Source: an uncultured Lachnospiraceae bacterium (GTDB taxonomy: Bacteria; Bacillota; Clostridia; Lachnospirales; Lachnospiraceae). From it: DNA of 64,000 nucleotides. Numbering within the stretch: position 1 is the first letter of the stretch; the number at the start of each line of letters is the position of its first letter. This document shows, in pieces, positions 16,437 through 24,274 of this stretch. The stretch is from the NCBI GenBank assembly GCA_910588955.1, contig CAJURQ010000015.1, positions 10,118 to 74,117 of the forward strand. Reading direction: 5' to 3'. The notes below the pieces were generated by a model. That model saw nothing but the letters and a program-made list of their open reading frames with translations. It was not told the DNA's origin and did not search any database. A program made the translations under genes and the position numbers.

Positions 16437-16455
16437 CTATTCTCCCTCCATATGA

Positions 16456-16923
16456 CTAATGTATATAAAAAGTTATATTCATTGTATTCCATGGCGAATT
16501 TGCTGATTTTGAACTTGCCTTAAATGTTCCCGCTTCAAAGCCATAGCTGTTCTCATATCTCCAAACACAGGCCCACCCATCGATGATACGATCATTGTCA
16601 AGGTCTATTGCTCTTTTAGTTTTCAAGGTCATATTAACATTATTAAAAGTGGCCGACCGTGTCTTTGCATATCCAATCTCAACTGTCTCAACTTCCAGCC
16701 AAGTTCCGCCATGATCCAATCTTGTACCAACCTGTGCAAATGATCCCGAACGTTCTATAGTCTCTGTTCCGCCTTTTTCAGAGGACACGGAATTCACATA
16801 GAACTGCGTCAACGCGGGAGCTGCCGCAAGCGGTTGTATTTCCGCAGCACTTACAGGAATAACATTGGCAGCCAGCAACGTGCCCAGCAGCATAACGCTT
16901 AATAACTTTTTAAATTTTTTCAT
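16456..16923 (-). CDS. secreted 155-residue protein of unknown function
   Basis: A clear Sec signal peptide (MKKFKKLLSVMLLGTLLAAN, cleavage likely after PVSAA near residue 27) is followed by a small domain of about 125 residues rich in Thr, Ser and aromatic residues, ending in SPWNTMNITFYIH. A DLDNDRIIDGWACVW stretch resembles a calcium loop in spacing but is not diagnostic. AAGGATGAAGG lies before the ATG. It sits between two non-secreted unknown genes. No family is recognised. Confidence 0.75.
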   Translation of the reverse strand: MKKFKKLLSVMLLGTLLAANVIPVSAAEIQPLAAAPALTQFYVNSVSSEKGGTETIERSGSFAQVGTRLDHGGTWLEVETVEIGYAKTRSATFNNVNMTLKTKRAIDLDNDRIIDGWACVWRYENSYGFEAGTFKASSKSANSPWNTMNITFYIH

Positions 16924-17107
16924 TTTTCCTTCATCCTTTCTGCTATTATTAAAAATATCTAATCAGCCACGCATATACATATGTTGTGTTAATTTTCTTA
17001 TTATTTATTAAATCTGATTAACCCCCTTTCTCACACATATAATCATATGCTTAGCTGAATGGTTCGGTTTCCAACATGTTCACCGTTTAGCATTACCCTC
17101 ATATGAA

Positions 17108-18049
17108 TCACAACACCTTTTTAAATCTGTACCTATACATATCCGAATACACATCGCCGGATGATTTGGGTGTCAATCGCCCATCTAACGCGTCCATGTT
17201 TACCGAAAAACCGCTGTCCACAATTGAAAAGACCCCATCCATGAACTGGAACTGTGACGTGAAATCGGGAATCCCCAGATCACCGCTTATCCTAATATTC
17301 CCTATGATATTTTGTAACGCCTCCCTCATTTGTTCTGTTTTGGCATTATTCTTCGTATTGTTGATCAGGTTATCCGCCTTTTTCGGCAGCCCGCCAATCT
17401 TTCCGTCAGGCATCATATAAAGATCTTCCAGTGAAATATCTTCTCCCGTGACTCCTTTCAGATAGCGCCGCACCTCCTGTATATCCGTAGCATACCGGTA
17501 TGCGTTATAGGACAGATTCCCCACGCTGTCCGTAATCCCTATGTAATACCGGTACATCTTATCGCTGTACTTTTTTTCCACCAGCTTCTCCACCTGTTTT
17601 CGGACAGCCTCCTCCTCTATTCCGTCCACGGTTACCGTTCCATTGCTTCCAATCCGTACCTGCATCCCCTCTATGTCCTCACGGAAAATGCCTATGCTTT
17701 CCAGCTCTTTTGCAAATTCATCCGAAAAGCTGTTTTTCAATTCCGCTTTCTGCTGTGCCTTTTCCGCGCCTTTCAGATTGGCAAAGATTTTCACATACTC
17801 CCGCTCCGCCTCGCTTAAATCCTTACCCTCCGCCAAATCCTGCAGCAGTTCCTCCACCGTACGCTCCCCTTTGTACTTCTTTTCTTCCGGCAGACTGTCA
17901 AACTGCTTCTGGTGGAGCTGCTCCATCTCTTTACTATAATTTCGCTCCGTCTCCCGCAGGACTGCATTATATGCATCAAGATAATCCCGCCAGTTTTCAT
18001 TCTTCCTGCTGTATGCGCTTTGAAGATTCCCATAACACTGTGTTTTCAA
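17108..18049 (-). CDS. unknown protein paralogous to the C-terminal half of the 19367-20770 product; start uncertain, possibly 5'-truncated
   Basis: A hydrophilic, helical protein of up to 313 residues. The region EELLQDLAEGKDLSEAEREY, then VRIGSNGTVTVDGIEEE, matches KELLEKMAKGEKLTEQENAL and IQIGADGKATVDGIDDG in the protein encoded at 19367-20770, so the two are paralogues. No ATG with a ribosome-binding site is found; the TTG at 18049 lies just after an in-frame stop and lacks a purine run. Either a non-standard start is used or the 5' end has been lost. No signal peptide is seen. Confidence 0.6.
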   Translation of the reverse strand: MKTQCYGNLQSAYSRKNENWRDYLDAYNAVLRETERNYSKEMEQLHQKQFDSLPEEKKYKGERTVEELLQDLAEGKDLSEAEREYVKIFANLKGAEKAQQKAELKNSFSDEFAKELESIGIFREDIEGMQVRIGSNGTVTVDGIEEEAVRKQVEKLVEKKYSDKMYRYYIGITDSVGNLSYNAYRYATDIQEVRRYLKGVTGEDISLEDLYMMPDGKIGGLPKKADNLINNTKNNAKTEQMREALQNIIGNIRISGDLGIPDFTSQFQFMDGVFSIVDSGFSVNMDALDGRLTPKSSGDVYSDMYRYRFKKVL

Positions 18050-18122
18050 ATAGCCGCCAAACTATTGCTTATGTCTGACGGCTTAATCTAATTATCTTGC
18101 TCTATATTTATTAAAATATATT

Positions 18123-19331
18123 TTATTCTCCATACGGTATCAAGTAGTCTATATACAATATCGCACTAGTGAGATAACTCGCATTCTTATTTGCTAAATC
18201 ATTCCACCAATTTACCTTCACTTTTGTGTTATATGTACCTACTATTGAGCCCGCATCCGGAAAACTGTCCACCATATCATGTTTCAGACCAGCTATATTG
18301 GCTATTGTCTTATATGAGTAAGAATTCGGAGATTGGTACATCATTTCAACAGAGTCAATATATTGGTTAAATGATGCTGTACCCGTATCCTGAAATCTAA
18401 CTTTATATAAAGCAAACAAATCCGCCACATCACTATCGACTGAAATCGTCACTCCTGAAGCCTGATAGGTTTGAGAACTTGAATAACCGTCCCATCGAAT
18501 ACTGCCATTAAACGCACTACCAGCAAAATAGGTCTTCTCAATTGGCAATGGATTACCTGTAAACATCGCATAGTGATAATTACCTGTTTTGCCTTCATTT
18601 TCCCCAAACATAATGAAATAATTACCTGCTGCCAGCTTTAATGTATGCACAACCTTTTTTGAACCATTGTGCATCAACGTCTGCGTATAATAATGCAATA
18701 AATTACTATATGCTGGTGACTCTACATTTAATACTGGTTGCAATTCCATATCAAAAATTTGAAATACAACATTTTCATCCAGCAATACTGTCACTGAGTT
18801 CAATTGTTCATCCGAAGTAACCGTATGATAATATGCATGTAATCCCTCCTCTGAATCCTGCGTTGCCCATGAATCGTTAACATATCCTTCCCTGACTGCT
18901 GATTCGTATTGTCCATCGCTGGGGAAATCCAACAACTCTGTAGCTGCAGGATATAACCACCCATCATCATAAAACGGATATGTTGAATAAATCTCCCGAT
19001 TTGTTGACCAAGTTTGAGTAAAAGTATACGGAGCATTACCACAACTCCATCCATATTTATGCTGTATTCCCCTTCTCTCTTGAACCGAATCAGCTCCCTC
19101 GGATACACTAATTACTTCTTCCGGATCGGCAGTCTCAGACATTGGTAAATTATCCGCTTCAACTAACGAGATTTCCTTTGCCTCGCTGTCTAAATCCAAC
19201 GTTGATATAGCCTGCCCCCGACCCGTCGGAAGCGGTATCTGCTGCTCTTTCGCACTTACCTGTGTCGGTATTGCCAGTGTTAATGTTATGGCAACAGCCA
19301 ACGTTGTTAATAAAAACTTTTTGCTTCTCAT
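18123..19331 (-). CDS. secreted protein of about 400 residues, unknown function
   Basis: The start with AGGAGG seven bases upstream gives MRSKKFLLTTLAVAITLTLA, a Sec signal peptide with a cleavage site after VSA near residue 27. The mature protein is acidic at first (Glu/Asp/Ser-rich up to residue 95) and then has a globular, aromatic-rich region of about 300 residues with single Cys near the start (YGWSCGNAPYTF). It contains no cell-wall anchor motif. It is encoded directly downstream of the PPC-like gene (36 bases), so they may be co-expressed. I recognise no domain. Confidence 0.75.
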   Translation of the reverse strand: MRSKKFLLTTLAVAITLTLAIPTQVSAKEQQIPLPTGRGQAISTLDLDSEAKEISLVEADNLPMSETADPEEVISVSEGADSVQERRGIQHKYGWSCGNAPYTFTQTWSTNREIYSTYPFYDDGWLYPAATELLDFPSDGQYESAVREGYVNDSWATQDSEEGLHAYYHTVTSDEQLNSVTVLLDENVVFQIFDMELQPVLNVESPAYSNLLHYYTQTLMHNGSKKVVHTLKLAAGNYFIMFGENEGKTGNYHYAMFTGNPLPIEKTYFAGSAFNGSIRWDGYSSSQTYQASGVTISVDSDVADLFALYKVRFQDTGTASFNQYIDSVEMMYQSPNSYSYKTIANIAGLKHDMVDSFPDAGSIVGTYNTKVKVNWWNDLANKNASYLTSAILYIDYLIPYGE

Positions 19332-19366
19332 CATTTTTCCTCCTACTTTATATTTATATTGACACA

Positions 19367-20770
19367 TTATTTTTTTATCTGAATTTTGCCATTTCTAACA
19401 CGAAATCCGACATTTAATTCAGATAAAACTCTCTTGTGCGGTGTCCGTTCATAATCCTTGATTGCCAATATATCTGATTGATAATTTGAGTAAGTCAAAT
19501 TCTTTCCGGGCTCATTTAACAACTTATCCAAATCACGGGATATTCCTTCAATGATTCCATGATCCACTTTTACATCATCAAGCGATACTTTTCCGTTTGT
19601 TGCCTTATGTAAGAATTTTTCCAGATCGACTGCCGCTTTTAAGAGATATCTTTCCTTTTCAGACATATTTTGTATATCAGTATCCAGGGTAAAATAGATA
19701 TCCATAAGTTTTTCTGAAAATTCTTTAAGAGTGGTTTCAACCATTGACTTTATCAATCCATCATCTATTCCATCTACAGTTGCCTTTCCATCTGCACCTA
19801 TCTGTATATTGAAGGAATATTCCGAAAGATCTATTCCTGCGCTCTCCAGCCTATGCGCTATTTCCTCCAATGTTGAACTTAATTCTGCCGTTGCTTTCGC
19901 AGTATCAAATTCCTGTGCCATAGCAAAAATATTAACAAGAGCATTTTCCTGTTCTGTGAGTTTCTCTCCCTTTGCCATTTTTTCTAACAGTTCTTTTATT
20001 TCACTTTGATCCGGAGCCTTTTCTCCCTGCAAATATTCTTTTGCCTGCTCCATATGCAGTTGATCCAGCTGCTCTGAATAATAATCCTTATATTTTTTTC
20101 TGATCTTTTCTAATGCCTGTATCTCCTCTGTTGCATTCTGCCCATCATGTAATTTTTTCCGCAATGCATATCTATACTCCGACATTTCCTCCATTTGCTT
20201 AGCAATAATATGGTTTTTATCTGCCTGACTTGTCTGAAAGGAAAGATGATAATATTCATCAGGATTGACATCAGAACCGTCCTTTGCCTGCACCTTTACC
20301 ATATAACCCCTGTTTTCCAGGTTCCAGTTTGGTAAGGTTATACTTTTTCCGCCATTTCCATTATCCACTCCAATCCCTACTTGATTTCCTTCACTATCAT
20401 AAAGAACCAAATTGTAATCGCATCCTTCCGGAATATGATCGAGTGTTATTTGCAGATTAAGATTATACTTGCCCAATAACAATACATTTTGAATTCTATA
20501 CTCATTTATGTTGAATTCATAATAGTCCACATCTTCTGCATCAGATAACCGCCCCTTTAAATATCCTTCCGGCCTGTCAATGAGGTAGGTTAAATCTAAA
20601 TCTCTTCCGGTCCAATCCTTCCCTATATACTTATTACTTTTCCAAAAATAATCATTTGAAACCTTTTGATTTTCCCCAATTACCTTATTGTTCTTAAAAT
20701 ACTCCGCATCATGCTTAAATTCTTGTCCTATAGGTTGATAATGCAATACCACATGATTTATTACAGCCAT
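19367..20770 (-). CDS. unknown 467-residue protein: PPC-like beta domain plus helical domain shared with the 17108-18049 product
   Basis: The ATG at 20770 follows GGGAGGAAATGG. Residues about 75-180 look like a bacterial pre-peptidase C-terminal (PPC) beta sandwich: DVDYYEFNINEYR, then a hydrophobic strand, CDYNLVLYDSEGN, and a final YYHLSFQ. After residue 190 the protein is helical with charged repeats and the IQIGADGKATVDGIDDG segment shared with its paralogue. PPC domains normally occur in secreted proteins, yet there is no Sec signal peptide here. It could leave the cell by another route or act inside; the sequence does not decide. Confidence 0.68.
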   Translation of the reverse strand: MAVINHVVLHYQPIGQEFKHDAEYFKNNKVIGENQKVSNDYFWKSNKYIGKDWTGRDLDLTYLIDRPEGYLKGRLSDAEDVDYYEFNINEYRIQNVLLLGKYNLNLQITLDHIPEGCDYNLVLYDSEGNQVGIGVDNGNGGKSITLPNWNLENRGYMVKVQAKDGSDVNPDEYYHLSFQTSQADKNHIIAKQMEEMSEYRYALRKKLHDGQNATEEIQALEKIRKKYKDYYSEQLDQLHMEQAKEYLQGEKAPDQSEIKELLEKMAKGEKLTEQENALVNIFAMAQEFDTAKATAELSSTLEEIAHRLESAGIDLSEYSFNIQIGADGKATVDGIDDGLIKSMVETTLKEFSEKLMDIYFTLDTDIQNMSEKERYLLKAAVDLEKFLHKATNGKVSLDDVKVDHGIIEGISRDLDKLLNEPGKNLTYSNYQSDILAIKDYERTPHKRVLSELNVGFRVRNGKIQIKK

Positions 20771-21038
20771 TCCATTTCCTCCCTTCGCTGTCCAATACAA
20801 ATATTGAAATACATCCATATTGGCGAATATACCAAAAAATAGTTATTAATTCAATTATCTTTGCAGAAAACAACATAAACCTGAATTATTCACGGAACAA
20901 TATCTGAGCTGATAACTGTACCATGAAACTAAAAATTAATCCATACAGTCATAACATTGCTCAATTAACCCGTCAAAAGGGCATAAAACCCCTGTGGCAG
21001 AGTCCGGAGCAGTTGTTGTCAAGGTTCGTTAATAGTTG

Positions 21039-21414
21039 TTATTCCAGCTGTACATTTAGCTTACCGATATTAGAAATTGTTTCATAAAATTCATTCTTAT
21101 AAGAGCAACTACTACACAGCTTGAATGTGATATATCTTGCTGAACAAACTGCTTTTGCAGCAATCTTCAGCAGTTTTAAACGAACGGTATCAATGCGTTG
21201 CTTCCGCATATCTGCTGATAACGCCAATCGTCTAATCGTTTCTTCTACCTCTGCAGCCTCTTCCGTTTCAGGCGTTTCTTCTGTCCCTGTCATTTCTTCC
21301 GTTTCAGTCATTACCTCAATTTCGTTTGACAAATCTGCAGCATTAGCCGCCATACCAGCACTCACCAAAAAAGGATGCTGCACACAGAATACTAACAATC
21401 TTCTTCGCTTTCAT
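21039..21414 (-). pseudogene. secreted acidic peptide gene broken by one extra base in a T run
   Basis: Reading from the ATG at 21414 (GGAGAG nine bases upstream) gives MKAKKIVSILCAASF and then runs out of frame to a stop. Removing one T from the run of six (21367-21372 on the minus strand) restores a signal peptide ending VSAGMAANAA and joins it to the downstream frame: a Thr/Glu-rich segment (about residues 30-55), then a basic region and three Cys near the C-terminus. It has a good promoter and a BlaI-type operator (21474-21536). It may be a true mutation, a phase-variable run, a slippage site or a sequencing error. Confidence 0.7.
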
Positions 21415-21473
21415 GATGTGCTTCTCTCCTTTACATGTATTTTTGTTTGTTCTGTAGTTTGCAAACTGCTAAA

Positions 21474-21536
21474 ATTCCCAGAACTACATACTTGTAGTTC
21501 TGGGAATAATATACTACGATCATAAACACATGTCAA
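21474..21536 (-). promoter_or_regulatory. promoter with BlaI-type operator for the secreted peptide gene
   Basis: Minus-strand TTGACA (21531-21536) and TATATT (21508-21513) are 17 bases apart. Just downstream is a perfect 15-bp inverted repeat (21474-21488 with 21493-21507) whose core reads CTACAAGTATGTAG. The same core pattern, CTACGAGCGTGTAG, fills the spacer of the neighbouring blaI-type promoter (23318-23331), so the nearby BlaI-family repressor is the likely binder. Confidence 0.7.
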
Positions 21537-21586
21537 GCAAAACAGCGTCTTTATATTTCAACAATTCATATTGTATAGCTTTCATT

Positions 21587-22900
21587 TTAATGCGTGCATT
21601 TCGTTGATGTTTCCGTATGCGAATATCCTTTCGACCTCACCTCTCCACATTTTTCACACATTTCCGCAAAATAGTAATCTGTCTTACAACTTCCATCCGA
21701 AAACTTTTGATGTTTTTTAAGTGTACCACTCACAAAAGAATGGAAACAGCCTGCCCTTTCCATGTTACTACTCTGCTCTTCTGACAAATCATAAGATATG
21801 CCGTTGTCTCCCAGAAATTTCCAATACTCCAATTCCATTTCATCTGAATACCCAATCTCTTCCTTCTCAAATGTCATTTCAGATTCCCCATCCTGAGATA
21901 TCTCAAAAAGATTAGCTTCCCCTCTCACCACTCGCGGATTCTCATAAGCACAAACCGTCAAAGAACCCCCAAACAAAATAACCGCTCCCAGCAGCAGGGA
22001 CACCACTCTCTCTATTTTTTTACTTTTTCTACTCCGCAACATACTTTTCAACCTCCATTCAACCATTATTTTACCTGTACTAAAGTTTGCCTGATGTTTC
22101 GACTCTATCCATCTGTCCACCTGCGACATATTGATAATCACTTCTCCATATCTCTTTCTTTGCTCTGTATCAAAGTCCTGCACTAACATGGCATCGCAGC
22201 TATGTTCGCTATAAATGGACATTACGCTGAAATAAAGATATACCAATGGATTAAACCAATGCAGGAGAACAGCGAGCAGACTGATATATTTCCACGCTAC
22301 ATCTGATCTCTTGACATGAATCAGTTCATGTTTAAGGCTGAAATAAATTTCATCTTCTGTTAATCCTTCTTCCGGTATGATAACATATTTTCGGAACACG
22401 CCCATTGTGCAGATTGTGTCAAACGCATCGGCGCACAGCAGTGGTATATTCTTTTTGATGCCCACTTCTTGTTTCACCCTGTCGAATATCGCCAGATAAT
22501 TTGTCTGACTTATTTGCGGGTTTTCTTTCAGCGCCTTCAGTTTTTGGAATGTATACATGTTTCTGACGCCCACAAACAACAACCCGCACGCCCAGACAGC
22601 CCACATCACCAATATGTATGTCTGAAAGTTTATATGTAGCCTGCCGCCTTCTTCTATCCCTATAAAATTTACTGCCGCAATATTTTTCATGTCCCATTGT
22701 CTCTGGGTACCCAATATGCGGGACAATCCATATTTATACCCACTGTTGTATTTGGGCAGTGGAATGCAGAAGAAAACCAATGCTATCTTCATCATGTTGT
22801 ATGCCCACGCGGGAAGCAGTATCCTTTTTCCCAAAACAGCACACAGGAAAACAGCAAGGAATACCACACTTCCGCTAATGGACATAGCCAGAATAAGCAT
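21587..22900 (-). CDS. M56-family (BlaR1/MecR1-type) membrane metalloprotease sensor
   Basis: A 437-residue protein with several N-terminal membrane helices and the zinc-protease motif HELIHVKRSD (HExxH at 191-195). A further membrane helix near residue 300 leads to an outer domain that is much shorter than a penicillin-binding sensor and ends with a Cys/His cluster (CEKCG and a final HTETSTKCTH), which could bind zinc. It overlaps the blaI-type stop codon by one base, so the two form the classic repressor/protease pair in which the protease relieves repression. The signal sensed is not a beta-lactam on the evidence here and remains unknown. Confidence 0.85.
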   Translation of the reverse strand: MLILAMSISGSVVFLAVFLCAVLGKRILLPAWAYNMMKIALVFFCIPLPKYNSGYKYGLSRILGTQRQWDMKNIAAVNFIGIEEGGRLHINFQTYILVMWAVWACGLLFVGVRNMYTFQKLKALKENPQISQTNYLAIFDRVKQEVGIKKNIPLLCADAFDTICTMGVFRKYVIIPEEGLTEDEIYFSLKHELIHVKRSDVAWKYISLLAVLLHWFNPLVYLYFSVMSIYSEHSCDAMLVQDFDTEQRKRYGEVIINMSQVDRWIESKHQANFSTGKIMVEWRLKSMLRSRKSKKIERVVSLLLGAVILFGGSLTVCAYENPRVVRGEANLFEISQDGESEMTFEKEEIGYSDEMELEYWKFLGDNGISYDLSEEQSSNMERAGCFHSFVSGTLKKHQKFSDGSCKTDYYFAEMCEKCGEVRSKGYSHTETSTKCTH

Positions 22901-23289
22901 TACACGTCCTCCAGAAATTTTCTCAGTTCGTCCGCCTCAGCGCCATCCAGCTTCTTACCTCCGTTTAATGCTGACATAAACTGATTCAAAGAGCCGTCAA
23001 AATAACAATCCAGAAGATGTCTCGCCCTTTCCCGTTCATACTGCTGTCTGTTTAACGCTGCTTTAAAATACCGTCTTTTCTTGAATCGTTCTTCCCCTTC
23101 ACACCGAACAGATATGACGCCTTTTTGTTCCATCCGCGTTAAAAATGTGGATAATGTCTGTTTTTTCCACCTCTTTTCCGAGTCCTCTCCAAACTGTACC
23201 GCAATATCCCTGTAGGAATATTCTTTGTCCTCTTTCCACATCCACTCCAAAATCTCCTTTTCAGAGTCAGATAGTAGTATTTCGTTCAT
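22900..23289 (-). CDS. BlaI/MecI/CopY-family repressor
   Basis: A 129-residue winged-helix protein (EKEILEWMWKEDKEYSYRDI, then TLSTFLTRMEQKGVI as recognition region) with a C-terminal dimerisation helix. It is first in the operon with the M56 protease. Its promoter (23312-23340) carries an operator-like palindrome in the spacer, indicating autorepression, and the same palindrome core is at the secreted peptide gene downstream. Proteolysis of this repressor after M56 activation is expected from the family. Confidence 0.9.
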   Translation of the reverse strand: MNEILLSDSEKEILEWMWKEDKEYSYRDIAVQFGEDSEKRWKKQTLSTFLTRMEQKGVISVRCEGEERFKKRRYFKAALNRQQYERERARHLLDCYFDGSLNQFMSALNGGKKLDGAEADELRKFLEDV

Positions 23290-23311
23290 GGCTTGACCCT
23301 CCTTTTATTTT

Positions 23312-23340
23312 ATGGTACTACACGCTCGTAGACCTGTCAA
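23312..23340 (-). promoter_or_regulatory. autoregulated promoter of the blaI-type/M56 pair
   Basis: Minus-strand TTGACA (23335-23340) and TACCAT (23312-23317) are 17 bases apart. The palindrome CTACGAGCGTGTAG (23318-23331) occupies the spacer, so a bound dimer would block polymerase. The core is shared with 21479-21502. Confidence 0.7.
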
Positions 23341-23540
23341 AGCAAAGAAGTACGATTTTCCAGAAAACGTTTTTCCGATAATTTTTATACTCATTTGCTC
23401 TTGACATCACCACCTTCCTCTGCTACACTCTATCTAACATATCTGGGATATCATCTTTTTTGAAACCGCTCCGGTTTCGCTTTGACAATCCCCATGTGTA
23501 TTAGAACAAAAGAATTCGAGCGAAAGGTAGACTCAAATAT

Positions 23541-24068
23541 ATGCAGAACGCAATAATTGTGCAAGACAAAGACAACCATCATATCGTTATAATTCCTGAT
23601 ATCATTTTTTCCAATAAACAGAACATTAATTGGGGTGATGTGGAAAACTATTTAAAACAGTACATAGACATTATTGTTGAAATAACCGAAAGCAAAGACA
23701 TTGTATATATTGGTAAAAATTTTCCTAACGAATTTTCATCCTCGAAATACACCAGAATATTAAAGGGAGCAAGAGCCAAAGCTAAAGCAAATGCTGTCCA
23801 GGGTATTCGAGAAATGTTAGAAATTGCTGCAAACAAAACATATTGTCAAAACCATAAGACAAAACATAATTCAGATGCCCAAAATGGATGGTATTATTAT
23901 ATTACACGTTTTGCTCTGCCAATCTATGAAAATAAAATAAAAACAAATCAATATAATATCTACACTGGACGTTTAGTCATTAATCACACTTCTACCGGAA
24001 AAATGTATCTCTATGACTTGGTAGATATAAAAAAAGAAGCGAGTAACCCATTCAAGCCTACTATGTAG
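23541..24068 (+). CDS. orphan protein resembling the LPD3-type domain of polyvalent mobile-element proteins
   Basis: A 175-residue protein whose second half reads KTKHNSDAQNGWYYYITRFA, then NIYTGRLVINHTSTGKMYLY and a final IKKEASNPF. This pattern is familiar from the large polyvalent protein-associated domain (LPD3-like) carried by phages and conjugative elements, where it sits beside nuclease or toxin domains. Here it is alone, AT-richer than its neighbours, on the opposite strand from the flanking genes, with AGCGAAAGG before the ATG. It may be a relic of a mobile element. The assignment rests on remembered motif pattern and needs a profile search. Confidence 0.5.
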   Translation: MQNAIIVQDKDNHHIVIIPDIIFSNKQNINWGDVENYLKQYIDIIVEITESKDIVYIGKNFPNEFSSSKYTRILKGARAKAKANAVQGIREMLEIAANKTYCQNHKTKHNSDAQNGWYYYITRFALPIYENKIKTNQYNIYTGRLVINHTSTGKMYLYDLVDIKKEASNPFKPTM

Positions 24069-24228
24069 GCAAATGGTACAAAACCGCTTCTCTTGGATTC
24101 AGACTATCATGCAATTTCCCTTCTGTCAAGTACCCGCGCAATCGAGTAGGGAAGATTCTTCTTCCCCTACTCGCCGCGCGCCCCATGCGCCGCCTTAGCG
24201 GCATACTTCCTCTGCATGGGGCTGCGCA

Positions 24229-24260
24229 TAAAAACGGACGACCAGTCACCCGGTCGTCCG
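24229..24260 (-). terminator. intrinsic terminator of glgB
   Basis: CGGACGACC and GGTCGTCCG (24252-24260 with 24235-24243) form a nine-pair stem on the minus strand followed by TTTTTAT, fifteen bases after the glgB stop. Confidence 0.85.
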
Positions 24261-24274
24261 TCGCCATCATTCAT

